DNA from: Gnetum montanum
Lineage: Eukaryota; Streptophyta; Gnetopsida; Gnetales; Gnetaceae
DNA: 64,000 bases
Direction of reading: 5' to 3'
Assembly (NCBI GenBank): GCA_015680685.1
Contig: MNCI01030356.1
Span: forward strand, 524,365 to 588,364
The position numbers and the translations under genes were made by a program. Below are positions 10,301 to 22,285 of the stretch, piece by piece. The stretch's first letter is position 1. Every line of letters begins with the position of its first letter. Below the pieces are notes generated by a model, which had not been told where the DNA came from, did no database searches, and saw nothing but the letters and a program-made list of their open reading frames with translations.

Positions 10301-13300
10301 AAGAGAAATAACCGAAGATCCTTTAGTTAAGGTTCCTATCACAACACATAGTGGTGAGGAGAAAACCCTTAAATTAAGTTTCACACTAAAGCCTCAATAT
10401 GTCCAAGACATCACCAAGGTCTTACAAAATAACATTAAGGCATTTGCCTAGTCATATGAAGATATTCCAAGACTAGACCCATGTCTAGTCTAGCATAACA
10501 TCATATTGGATCCTAGCATTAGACCAGTTAAGAAAAAAGTGTGCAAGATTAGACCTGATTTGGCCTTAGTAGTTTGTGATGAAATCTCAAAGCTCTACCA
10601 AGAAGATTTCATTAGGGCTATCGATTATGCAAAATGGGTATCCAACATAGTGGTAGTCCCTAAGAAAAATGGGAGTATCTATATTTTCATTGATTTTTGA
10701 GACCTAAATAAAGGCACCATCAAGGATGACTTTCCTTTGCTAGTATTAATCAATTTATTGATACTACAACTAGACATGCCTTGTTGTCCTTTATGGATGG
10801 ATGCTTGGGATATAATCAAATTTAGATCAACCTAGAGCACCAACTTAGCACAACCTTTATGACATCATGGGATACTTTTTGTTATACCATGATGTCCTTT
10901 GGCCTTAAGAATGCCAGAACAACATACGAGAGTGTCATGACCTACATCTTTAGTGATTACATGTTAGGTTTTCTTAATGATTATGTAGATGACATAGTCA
11001 TGAAGTCTAAAATAACTAATGACCATGCCAATAACCTAGATCTAGTGCTTAAACGATGCCTTAAATATGAGCTTAGGCTCAATCCTAATAAGTGTGTCTT
11101 CAGTGTCAAGACCAGTAACATGCTTAGCTTTGTAGTATTTGAGGCAAGGATACACATAGATCCTAATAAGGTTAAGGCCATATCCAAATTGGCACCACTT
11201 ACCAACCTTAAAGACCTTTGAGGATTACAAGGTAGACTATAGTTTGTTCATAGGTTTATTGCTAGGCTCACAGATAAGTTACAGCTCATACATCATTTGC
11301 CTAAGAAAGGAGTGCACTATGAGTGGATGGCTTAATGTTAAGAAGCCTTTGAAAACCTTAAGCAAGAATTAACACATCTACCTATAGTCTATCCTTCGTA
11401 ATAGGGTAAACCATTTTACATTTATCTCACTATTTATAATACATCCATCACCTTTCGACTTTGTCAAAAATGTGATGATGGAGCTGAAATGCCTATATAC
11501 TACATTAGCCATGCGTTAGTAGCCCACAAGACTTGATACACTCAAGTGAAGAAGCATTGTCTAGCACTAGTCTTCTCTTTGAAGAAATGGAGAAACTACC
11601 TCTTTAGAAGCCAAGTCAATGTAATTTGCAAGGACAACATATTAGATCCATAATGACCAACATCTACAAAAGTAGTCATATAGCCTGATGGAAAGCCATA
11701 ACTACAAAGTTTGACCTATATTACATCTCTTAATCCTCAATAAAAGGTCAAGCTATAGCTATATAGCTCATAGTTTCACCATTTGATGACCAAGCAGAAA
11801 TAGACCTTGAGTTCCCTAATGAACACATTAACATAAGTAGCCAAGTGCTTGAGGGTTAAAAGGCAATCATGAACTTTAACAAAGCTTCAACCACCCATGG
11901 GGCTAGTGCTACTATCATTATAACATTCCAATCTAAATAAATCCAATCATTTACCTATTATTTTGGATTCCCATGTATCAACAACATAGCAGAATATGAG
12001 GGTTTTATTAGAGGAATGATGGTAGCTCATGACCTAGGAATTAGATGCTTGGCCATCAAAGGCAATTCATAAATCATGGTCAGCTAAGTAACCGAAGTCT
12101 ATGCATGCAAAGCTAAGCACTTACAACCTTACTATGACCTAGGAAAACAATTACTACAATAATTCATAAACATTGATATCCAAAACACACCTCAAAATGA
12201 AAATGCCATGGCTGATGCAATTGCAACATTAGCCCTTAGTGTGATGCCAGATGTGTTTAGCAAGTTGCCCACCTTAATTGTGGACTATGATACTCCCATT
12301 ACAAAAAACATTGAGGATACCTTTATGGCCATCATTTATACTGCTCCTTTCAAGGAGTCGTATGATGATATCAAATTTTACCTTATGCATGGTGATTCCT
12401 CACAAGGCCTAACTACTTCTTAGAAAGATGTCATACACAAGTGGTCAAAGTAGTATGTCATTGTAGGTGATAACACATTATGTTGATGATCCTATGATGG
12501 CATACTCCTAAATTTCTTAGGCAAAACCAAAGCCAAAACATTCCTAGAGGAGGTTCATGAGGGTGTTTGTGGTGGACATATAGGACCTAGAGCCATGGCT
12601 ACTATGATTAAGTGGTTAGGCTACTATTGGCCAAAAATGGAAAATGACTACTTGCAAAAGGTTAAGAAATGTGACACATGCCAATGATATAGAAACTTGA
12701 TACATGTATCACCAACTGACTTGCATATGACCCATATAACATGGCCATTTCAAAGATGGGGGTTGGATATCATTAGATCCATAACACCTAAATCTATCAC
12801 AAGGCATAGCTTCATCATCACTACAATTGAATACTTTACCAAGTGGGTTGAAGCTATTCTCCTAAGGAAGCCCACATCTAAACAATTATGAAAGTTTATC
12901 CTAGACAAAATTATAGCTCATTTTAGCATACCCATGACGATATTTACATATAATGGACCTTAATTCAGTAGCCAAGAAACCAAGGATTTTTGTCACAACC
13001 TAGGCATTAAGCATTCTTTCTCATTGCCATACTACCCCTAAGCTAATGGACAAGAAAAAGAGAGCAACAAGGTCATTATCAACTTGCTCAAAATATGCTC
13101 AACAATAGCAAGAGAAAGTGGCATAAGTGGCTTATCCATGCACTATGGGTGTATAGAACAACCTATTGCATGTCAATTGACATGACCCCTTATAGTTTTG
13201 TTTATGGTTCTAAAGGTATTTTACCTCTTGAATTGCAAGTATCATCGCTTTGGGTAGCCTTGACCAACTTCATCAATGATGATCAAGGCAAGGAGTTGTG

Positions 13301-13598
13301 GATAATAGTGCTAGATTTGGTGGAAGAGTGATGTGTGTAGGCACTTGCTCACATCAAGCACTACCAAGAGAGGCAAAAGTGACAACATCACCATAACTTG
13401 ATCATGTGCAAGATCAAGGAGGGCAACCTCATCCTTAGGGTCATTTGTAAGCATGTGGACAAATTCTTATCCAATTGGGAAGGGTCCTTCCTTGTCACTA
13501 GAGCCTATGGCAATGGAGCATTCAAAATATTCAACATGAATGGGAATGAGCTAGCCATTTTGATCAATCATTCCTATCTAAAGCCATCCTATATGTAG
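10300..13598 (+). pseudogene. pol: Tat-type gypsy pol: RT, RNase H, second RNase H, integrase
   Basis: Broken polyprotein. The reverse transcriptase (10500-11220) shows WVSNIVVVPKKNGS, a decayed FIDF-stop-DLN (TGA where Arg is expected), MSFGLKNA and the catalytic YVDDIVMKSK near 10980. An RNase H region follows. A second, archaeal-type RNase H lies at about 11870-12250 (NNIAEYEGFIRGM, LGIRCLAIKG, NAMADAIATLAL); this dual RNase H is typical of the Tat lineage. Integrase (12540-13598) has CDTCQ of the zinc finger, WGLDIIRSITPKS, YFTKWVEAI and a C-terminal module with NWEGSFLVTRAYGNGAF in place of the usual GPY/F motif. Many stops and frameshifts mean no activity. Confidence 0.85.
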
Positions 13599-14900
13599 CT
13601 AATAGATCATCAACAAGTGATCCTACTTTCAATGGTCTACTATGACCTTAAACTAGCAACATGGCCTACTAGGGCCTTAAACTAGTACCATGATTTTCCA
13701 TGGCCTTAAACTAGCAACATTGGTGACTTTGATGGCCTGATTCTCATGTGGCCTCTATGCATTGTAACATTATAATATGCAGTGGCGTTTTTTACTCTTT
13801 GTTGGTGTCTCTCAAGTTAATCCTCCAAACACCAACAAAGAGGAGCCATTAAAACACCATAAAATTTTGCATGTTATAATCAATCTTCATCATGTACCTT
13901 TCACCCCATGGAACCTGAGGTAAAATTTCATTGTAAATGTCAAAATTGTAATCCACAATGGGCAATTTCACATAATTTATATTTTTGGGGCTGAAAAATA
14001 CTCATAAGTGGTCAAAGCCTCATTCCCCAAGTGGAACAAGTTACCTAGTGTTTATATTTGAGCTTGGGGGGTTCAAAATGCCTTTTGGAATGTCAAAAAA
14101 GGTAATTTGATGGGTTTTATTCTGGGGGGGTAGACATTTTTCTATGCTAAAAACACATGCAAGGGGTGGATGTCACCTACCCCCAGCATGGAAGGATGGG
14201 GGCTTTGAAAACTTTCCATTCGTCAATGTGGAGACCAAAGGAACATTTTGGAAACATTCCCCTCAAATTGGAAAGGTTCCCCCTAGCTTGGAAACTTTCC
14301 ACCCCCTAGCCTAGAAAGTCCTTAGCCTAACATTTTTGACAAAGTGGAGCATATTTTGACAAGCAAACTCTCATCAAAGTTCATGCATTTTTCATAATTC
14401 CACACTTGGGGCATCTTAGGCACTCAAGAGCTCTTTCAAGTTCTTATACTTGCACTCTCTTGAATCCCAACATGGAAGTAGTGATGCCTTGAGATTGGAT
14501 CCAAGTTTGCAGCAGTAAGGGAAGGTTCAATCACATCAAGAGTGGCTTAGTACCTAAATCATGGAGCTCATCACATCGGCTTCAACAGGCTTTAAACTAT
14601 TGCACAAGTGAATCCCCTTTTTTGCTCATCCAAGGACCATCTATACACATTTCTCTAACTTATTCTTTATGCTTTTTCTTAATAAAGTTTTATACATTTT
14701 GAGTTTTGTGTTCAATTTATTATTTGTGCATTATTTGGATCTATTCACATTTTCACATTTTACATCTCACAAGTCCCTATTTGATATACCAAACTAGCTA
14801 GGGTGCCCTGAATCCCATTTTCATCATGAAGGCCCTAGAAAGCTAGGGTTGAGGAATTGCTTGCACTGAGGATCCTTGGTTTCCTTCCTATTCTAGCAAT
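13599..14900 (+). other. Region downstream of Tat pol
   Basis: Non-coding. It contains a perfect 14-bp inverted repeat (13795-13842), hairpin-like cores resembling the 180-bp array units (about 14140-14320), and an AATAAAG polyadenylation-like site at about 14680. It could include a decayed 3' LTR, but I could not match it to a 5' copy. Confidence 0.4.
13795..13842. repeat. Perfect 14-bp inverted repeat with 20-nt loop
   Basis: CTCTTTGTTGGTGT (13795-13808) is followed after 20 bases by its exact reverse complement (13829-13842). In RNA it would form a stable hairpin about 200 nt after the pol stop. Confidence 0.85.
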
Positions 14901-17157
14901 CAAGGTTTTCAGTCTCAACACTACTATTTTTGTAAACCTACCTACAAAGGCTATGAAGAGTTATTTTAAGGAAGTAATGAACCCATGAGAAAAGGCTCTA
15001 CACCATTCTAGTTCTTTTCCTATCAATAAGTTTAAAAAACTACATAGGATGGCATGAGGATAGTTGGCCAATAGCATTTACTCATTGCAAAAAGTGGTAA
15101 TGTGATTTATGGGATCAAAGTTCCCATTCAATTTGGTGAAGTTAGATAGAAATAGTCCCTTAAAATATTGAATAGGTATTATCAACAAGATAATGGGGTT
15201 AATAAGAAGATGGACAATAGAAAGTATAGAAATTTCCCCATGCAATGATATGATTTTTCATGTTTGATCCTCATTGGTGTGCAGCCAAGATAACTCTTAG
15301 TATAGAAGCATCAATTCAAGTGGAACACCAAGAATAATTGGCATTGTAGGATTACTTAGAATAGAATTATGAGAAGGTAAAATCATATATGGAGTTGCAA
15401 CAATGGACATTGAGATATGTTGCAAAACATTTTATTAAGCTAAATGTTGAAAAGGTGGTATGAATGGTAGTAAAACCTATTGCTATTGAAATATTTGTGC
15501 AATGGATAATGATTAGAAGAAGTCCAATAATGGACTTGGATTTTGAACCTATGTATGAGATACTAGATTCATAGTGATTTTATAAGTAACTACATGTATA
15601 GTGATAGCAAGTAGAATAATGGAAGTGGAAGCAAGAGGGTAAGTTATTTGACGAATGTATATAGAAAATGGATTAGTGGAGTTGGTAAGATTAACATGTT
15701 GAAGGATTGATCTTGATGGCTACATGATGTGCTAGTAGAATGGTTTTGTAGGTAGTAACACATGAAGGCTTTCATCTTCATCTTCATCATGAATATTACC
15801 ACCATAACCATCCTCATTTTGTTGATCTTAGGATTAATGATTCTTGGTGAAGTTGATGTTAGGATGGTCCACCAAGTAATCTAATGAAAACCACTTCTAT
15901 TGCATTTGGACATTAGCAAGTACTTGGATCTCATCCTAAATTAACAAATATTCTACAAGCTTCATCTTCTCATATTGATCCAACTCAACAAGATGCTTGC
16001 AATTTGGAAGAAAATGCTTCAAGCTGTTAGCAATTTCATACTCTATCATTCTTCATAACTTAAGTTTAGATAGTGTAATTTTTAGCTCATGTTTAGCATA
16101 TGTCATCTTATATTCATGAATAGTAATAGATGTTGTGAACACTTGAACTTGCTTCACCTCCATCAGTCCTTGAACCAAAAAGTTTTGAGATGAATCAAAT
16201 CCTTGGCCAAACATGATCTCAAAGAGTATCTTCTACATATACTTGGAAACAAGGATCAAGTGCAAATAGAAAAAATTAATATATTAACTTAAGATAACAA
16301 TTGTTAAAAATATGAAAAATAAAGTTACTAGAAAGTACCTATAGGCTTCTAAGCAATGAGGTTCAAAATAATAAAAAACCTATTGGCCCTCCTTCTAGTA
16401 CCAAAACTATTCTTGCAAAATTGATCTCTAACAATCCTACAAGAACACCTTAATGAATCATATGTTAAATACTTAATCTACTAACGTAAATGGTCTTTAG
16501 AATGATATAATCCTTAATATATTAATAATCATAAAATAAATGAGCACAAACCTCTAATTGAATATAGACTTAGTCTACTACCCATGATCTAGAAATGGTA
16601 GTGGAATCAAGAAATAATGTTGAATCTTAATGATAAAATTAATAAAACCTAAGAGATATGAATAAAAATTAAGTAGCATAAGTATACGTGTGGTGATTAG
16701 AAAGCACAACAATGAGAAAAAAGGGATTAATATGTGATAGGATCAAGCTTTTCCCTTCTAGTAAGATAAAAATGCTTTATTAGATGAAGTGATAAGGCTT
16801 GCCTCTTAGGAAAAGCAAAAATATATAATGGTTGATGAAACAGATTGGAGATATGATGATTTTTGATGTCTAATGCTTTCTAGGGTTGATTTAAAGGTCA
16901 AAAAGGGTTATTTTCATGAACTATCCCTTAAGTGAAATTGGTACTATAGTAAATGATGCTAATGTTGGCCTTAACAATGCTATCATTATAGGAGATGATG
17001 TTAATGTTTTCTTGGGTGATGCTAAAGTTTGTGTCAACATGGTTGTGTATGCTACTAGTGATAGACATCAAAACTAAGCTCATAGTTTGTAGGGTATAAC
17101 AAATAATCTCATTAGCACTTTTAACTTTGGTTTGCATTTTATAAAATAAGATGAAAA
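14901..17157. other. Unassigned AT-rich sequence
   Basis: No clear gene or repeat. On the minus strand at about 16200-15800 there is coding-like sequence interrupted by stops; I read HLVELDQYEKMKLVEYLL-like residues there, but I do not recognise the family. The rest may be decayed copia, since copia remains begin at 17158 on the plus strand. Confidence 0.3.
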
Positions 17158-17401
17158 TTTTGTTGATTTTAGTAATAATAATAATGTAGATGATAGAGAA
17201 TCTACAATATTTGATTATTTTTTATGGTAATAATCCAATATACTGGAAGTCAAAAAAGAAAAGTTCTATAAGACTTTCAAGCACTAAAGCGAAATATGTG
17301 ACAATGAATGATTGTTTCTAGCATGTTCCATCATTGAAAAATTATTTGAAAAGCTAAATTTCATCATTAAGAAGCTAATAACATTTTTCTAATAATACAA
17401 T
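17158..17401 (+). pseudogene. Ty1/copia RNase H, left part (split by P2)
   Basis: After one frameshift the plus strand reads VDDRESTIFDYF and then YWKSKKKSSIRLSSTKAKYV. This is the signature of copia RNase H (xWKSKKQ...SSTEAEY). The reading breaks off at 17401, where the complete P2 element begins, and resumes after it at 26086. The duplicated target ACAAT (17397-17401 and 26081-26085) marks the break. Confidence 0.8.
17397..17401. repeat. Target-site duplication of P2, left copy (ACAAT)
   Basis: ACAAT lies directly before the 5' LTR, and the identical pentamer lies directly after the 3' LTR (26081-26085). Five bp is the usual length for LTR retrotransposons. Confidence 0.9.
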
Positions 17402-18198
17402 TGATGGGATGCGATATCGCATGGACCACGATATCGAGTACGCGATATCGCAGTCCGCTACAATGTCTATAACTAAGAAGCAGCTCTCCCTTGTTGATCA
17501 TCATAGGTTAGAAGTAGCAAAACTCTAGTAGTTTGATCCCTCCAGAGATAGATTATTTTCCAGTGGCTGCCCGTAGTATGGTGAATGTAATTGTATGACA
17601 TCCTTTATTCGAGTGTGATGTACTTGGACACACACATGACCAAAAATAAAGATCGAGATTACTTCATCATTGTAGCATTCACTTTGTTTATTTATTTATT
17701 TAATTATTATTTACTGCTTTCCTAATTAGTCTCTCTCACTCTTATCTCCTAGTAAGGCGGAATGCATACGACTTGATTACGTGCATTTAAGTGTGACTAC
17801 TTGGTATCCCAGTGGTGTACCTAAGATCTGCACTTGGTAATCCCAGTGGTAGTCGTGCACGAAGTCCAACATGTGTACGGATAATCGAGAAATGGATGCT
17901 CATCGCACTTAGGCTAGATTAGATCTTCTTACCCTTTCCCTCCTAGCTTAGCTTAGCTAATATTACTTCTTATTGCCTTCACGAGTAGTGGCTAGATTAG
18001 GAACACATCATACACCTCACTCTGGACTAAACCATACGTAACAAATATAATACTAGTCTAGGTGGAAAGACAACGAACTGTGACCTAAGGATAACTTTCT
18101 AGGTGCCACAACTAGTCCATCTACAGAGTTTGACCGGATCACACGTGAGAACACTCGTATTCATATGGTTGAGTGTAGGGGTATCTCGCCACTCATCA
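17402..18198 (+). repeat. P2 5' LTR
   Basis: A 797-bp LTR, TGATGGGATG...CCACTCATCA. It is shorter than the 3' LTR (862 bp), mainly because its palindrome array has fewer units. The primer site begins two bases after its end. Confidence 0.9.
17408..17475 (+). promoter_or_regulatory. LTR palindrome array and TATA-like box (P2 5' LTR)
   Basis: GCGATATCGC followed by CGATATCGAGTACGCGATATCG. The TATA position reads TCTATAACTA at about 17466, a mutated form of TCTATAAATA. Confidence 0.6.
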
Positions 18199-18199
18199 T

Positions 18200-18217
18200 T
18201 GGCGCCGTTACCGGGGA
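18200..18217 (+). other. Primer-binding site, tRNA-Asp type
   Basis: TGGCGCCGTTACCGGGGA matches the complement of the plant tRNA-Asp 3' end except for one base. It starts two bases after the LTR. The same primer type is used by many Athila/Tat elements. Confidence 0.9.
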
Positions 18218-18342
18218 TGGTGCTAGTTATCTAGATTAGTTATATCATACAAGGTCACTGTATAGGAATTAACGATATATCTCTTAAGAAGAAGAATTAA
18301 TTATAAATAGTCACATACGAATTCACACACCATTTCACAAGC

Positions 18343-20323
18343 ATGCCTCTCCTACAAGACTATAATAATGCCACACTTAGTGAGGAAATTCATTGGAGAA
18401 CCGATGAATTATATGATAATGAAAATTGGAGTACGCAATTTGAAGTGGGAGTTTCTTATAAACATGAATGAAGTCATCATCATCCCAACACATGAAAGCA
18501 TAACTTACTTGATGATGATGAGCCCCCATTGGCCACTGCAAGCCTAACGCAAATACAAGAGGCTATTCGAATCTCACGTAGGCATCGTAAAGAGAGTCGT
18601 CTACCTAGGCTCGATTTAAATAACTTTCATACATTTTCAGGAGGCTATGACTTAGATCTGCATCAACATTGACAAGCCTTCTACGATGCTTGCACATGGA
18701 ATAATATTGATAATGGTTGGAAAAAACTTAAGCTCTTCCCAATGACACTCGTTGGCCAAGAAAAAGTATGGTATAGATCGTTAAAACCAAATTCAATACA
18801 ACGTTGGTCAACAATGATAGAAGTCTTTAACAAAAAATATCAAACCTACGCAAGAGTGCCAGCCTTGAGGAAACAAATCCAAGGATGGAAACAAGCATAA
18901 AATGGACCCTTGGACATGACCTTAGAAAGATATTATGCACTATTAAACAACTGTCCAGGCCATGGGTTTTCCGAGGAAAGGCTAATGTACCATATTATTG
19001 ATGGGCTATGTAATGAAACAAGAGAGACCTTAGGAATATATGCCCAAGGTCAACTATATGAACTACAAACCCATGAAGTCCAAGAGCTTATTAAGAGGGT
19101 AGCAAAAGAAGAAGGAGATATGGCTAGATGGGAGAGTGTTGAAAAACATCAACGGGACCAAAATTTTAACTTAACAAAGGTCCATGATCATACAAAGAAG
19201 AAATCAACCAATTTCAAGGTGGAAGAATCATCTTTGCCAATACAACAATCATTATAAGAAGCCAAGGCAAAGATCACTAAGATGTTGGAATGGACATATC
19301 AAAAGTGTGAAGAATTTATCAACAACATTGGGGATAGAGTTTTGACAACCCAAGAAGTAGGACAAAACATTAGACATTCAAAGAAAAAGAACGAAGGGAA
19401 TAAGTGCTCAACTGCCAATCCTATGTATGAATGCAACATATTCCTATACAATCACCCCAAGAGCCAATGCCTAATATTGTTACATTTACATGAGCATTGG
19501 GGAAACACGTTACATCCAAAGTTCGTACAAAGATACTGTGTTCGATCACAGTGGCAATAATCCCAGTCATGGGGGAGACCACCCTTAGACTAGAGACACC
19601 CTTCATATCATCCAAATCCAAATTCTTATCAAGTTGAACATCCTATTTCTCCAACTGGGCTACCGTACTTTATCTCACCATAGTACTATTCTCCACAATA
19701 CTATCAGCCCATACCTCCAACACAACCACCACCTTATGCACCCTATACTCCCCCTAACTTTCAACTCTCATCCTTTCCCTCCTTATACATCGTCACCAAC
19801 TATTCCTAAGGTGTTTGTGCCACAACAACAACCCACGAATGCTACTTATGCTACTACTACTAACAGTAGTGAAAAGCCTCCTCAACATCAAAAGTGCCCT
19901 TTCTTTAAACACGGCCATAAGAAGGGACAACACAATTCTGAGGCCACTACATCTTTCAACTCAACACAAGTCCCACACAGTGGTGCGCCCTTACCTTCAA
20001 ACCCAATGCCTCATGTAACTTCATCAGGGCCACCAACTCACGCTCCAACAACAAGATGGTCCAATGAACACAGGAAGGGAGAGTGACATCCCAATCCTTG
20101 CATACCATCTAACGATGCCAAACATCATAGTGGGTCAACTCGTTATCTAGGAACTGCATCGCATAAAGTGCCCCACTATGCTCATTATAATCAAGTGTGT
20201 GAACCTCGATGGGGTAAGTATGGACCAGTCCCAATACTTCCAGCATGCAAGGATCCTCATCCTCCATTTATTAATCCTTTCCATGCTCAACCATTTTGTT
20301 ATGGGGGATATACCCCATTCTAA
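18343..20323 (+). pseudogene. gag: gag, Athila-like (P2)
   Basis: Structural protein that would form the particle around element RNA. The start codon at 18343 follows a 125-base leader after the primer site. The longest open parts are 18910-19257 (ERYYALLNNCPGHGFSEERL, then TRETLGIYAQGQLYELQTHE) and 19634-20086, a Pro/Thr/His/Ser-rich C-terminal stretch. The zinc-knuckle-like motif seen in P1 has lost a cysteine here (CNIFLYNHPKSQC). Stops at about 18468, 18670 and 18898, a frameshift near 19558 and a roughly 300-bp N-terminal deletion relative to P1 disable it. The Gag core resembles Athila/Tat Gag; this is by motif, not by search. Confidence 0.8.
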
Positions 20324-21730
20324 TAACAAGTAGCATTAATAAATATTTTTCTGTTTGCTTTAATTTTACAACTTTTTGTTTTCCAATTTTTCATTTTTCA
20401 ACTTTTTGTTTTATTATTATTATTTATCTTTTTGTGTTTTTGTCTTTTCACGTTTTTGTAAGTAATCTCATCTATGAATAAAAAACTCATGTCGATCATT
20501 GGTTGAGGTGTGTTCTATGTTATTAAGTTTTGAGTAGTCAATTATTTGGAATAGTGAGCCCATTACACCCACTCATCCACTCTATAAATAAGAGGTTCTG
20601 TTCGAGGGTACAGTGATATTCTTGACATTCTTAAAAACTTAAAATTAATTTTATGTTCATTGTACCCAGAATGAAGAAGGATGGACCAAGAGGGAATGAT
20701 AAGGGTGTGACATCAAGGGGACTTGTAGATTCTCTTTGGTGACATCTATGGGAGTTATCATGCAACATGGTCATACTAAGATCTTTGTAGATCTAATGAA
20801 AATGGAAGTAAGAGTAATCAAAAGGACACTCAAAAACTCAATGCTATTCTAGGGGGTCCCACTGGAAAGACATGCACCCATGCCTGAAGGTTGGCGGCTT
20901 CTCTGGATTCAGTAAAGTGAAAAAAAAGGGAAGAAGAAGAAAAGAAAATGAAAAAGGAAGTGCCACAAAACAAAAATCACTCCTCCCTTGAATAAAATGC
21001 CAAGTGATCGTACACCTTGTTATCATGGTACTCTCGTAGTCGTTCATCATGGGATGAAACAATGCGATGTCACTGATTAGAGGAATGGACATGGTCCTGA
21101 TCTTGGAACGATGGGTTAATGACACATTAATCATGCTTTGCACACAAGATTCATTATGCCCTGGGTTAGTTTCCTCATGTCCCAATCTCTACGATCCTTT
21201 TCTATAGTTCATCTCATCTCACTGTTCGTGTAATTGTAGCTCGTGTCCCATATAGCATAGGATTTTCATCTCATTTTGGTGATATTTACATGTGTGTGTT
21301 TTGTGGAGTTAGTGTGGATTACATTCAACCCTTCTAGTGGCCATGGACACTTTAAGTGTGGTTACACAAGGGCATTATAGGTTGGAACCTGCTTTGGGGA
21401 GGACCCACTTGTGTAATTTTTGTTGTGATCTTTACTGATTCTCTAGCATACACACCATTTTTTACCCTTAGATTATTTTTTATAACATTCTTTCCCTACT
21501 ATTATCCCTCTGAATTTCAACATTCCAATGTACCGTTACATTCCCTTTTTCTTAACCGCCAAGTTTTTATTGATAAAATTCACATCATCATCATTAATGG
21601 TGCCTTTTGAATTAATGAAATTACCCTAGCACATTTTAATTATAGCCAATGTCCTCAATTTTCAACATTAATTTCAAAATCACACATTAAAAAATTTGGT
21701 ATTTCCTTGGTGTCTCACATCACTAGGGAC
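20324..21730 (+). other. Non-coding spacer of P2
   Basis: About 1.4 kb homologous to 5511-6900 of P1. No conserved reading frame with an ATG is shared between the two copies. In an autonomous element this is where pol would be expected. Confidence 0.6.
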
Positions 21731-21820
21731 GAGATATCATGTACGCGATATCGCGTCCCACGGGATATCGCGTATGCGATGTATCGTACATGATATCGCA
21801 TCCTACTTACCTATAAATAG
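21731..21820 (+). promoter_or_regulatory. Internal palindrome array and TATA box upstream of ORF2 (P2)
   Basis: Four GATATC-centred half units (GATATCATGTACGCGATATC, GATATCGCGTATGCGAT, then GTACATGATATCGC) span 21732-21800. A good TATA box, CTATAAATAG, follows at 21811-21820, about 475 bp before the ORF2 start codon. The arrangement repeats that of the LTR promoter, but the sequences after the TATA box differ from the LTR. A separate ORF2 transcript is the inferred role. Confidence 0.65.
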
Positions 21821-21991
21821 GTACCCCTGCCGCAACACTTAGCATCATTTTTTCACTCACACGAGGGGAGTTTTTGAAATTTTTTCTCTGCGACTTGCGA
21901 TTACGTGACCCTTGCTTTTCTCACTATATCTGGCTCACTGGTACTCCGATTTTAATTCTGTTTGAACCTGCTTGAACTTGGACTGTTTAGC

Positions 21992-22008
21992 TTAGTCGTG
22001 GGGGAGAG
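21992..22008 (+). other. Internal polypurine-like tract (P2)
   Basis: TTAGTCGTGGGGGAGAGA closely matches the tract before the 3' LTR (TTAGTCATGGGGGTA). P1 has a decayed copy at about 7167-7183. It could act as a second plus-strand primer, or it may simply be a relic of how ORF2 was acquired. Confidence 0.45.
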
Positions 22009-22285
22009 ACACTTGCCAAAAAGTGCCTAACTTTTTTGAAATTTATCATCGCCCAAGGACATCAATTAGGGTAATTAAATTTAACACTTGGAATACTTGT
22101 GCCTAAAAATCATTTAACCCTTAGGTATACTGGGAAATTAAACATGGAAACCACCTAAGTCACAGGACCCATTATTACAAAATTTTGGGTACTATCACAC
22201 GTGATAACATAAGATCATTAATTAATGCAAGTAGTAAGGTATAAATTAACTCTAAAAACAACCTTACTAGCCAATGTGATTGTAG

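Larger units (their letters stand above)
9481..14900 (+). mobile_element. Decayed Tat-type Ty3/gypsy element (bounds uncertain)
   Basis: The element is recognised from its pol (10300-13598). No gag is seen, LTR ends are not defined and no target duplication was found, so the outer limits are estimates. The 180-bp array at 7743-9480 may belong to it, because internal tandem repeats are common in untranslated parts of Tat/Ogre elements. Confidence 0.55.

Noticed and set aside
18200-18217. tRNA gene fragment
   Set aside because: It matches only the complement of a tRNA 3' end and sits right after an LTR, as primer sites do. No tRNA gene with A and B boxes was found here.
21356-21610. Small conserved open frame in the P1 and P2 spacers (residues like LHKGIIGWNLLWGG in both, also 6539-6751)
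   Set aside because: Neither copy starts with ATG (both begin GTG), similarity falls off quickly after the first 20 or so codons, and the nucleotide similarity is explained by the two spacers being homologous.
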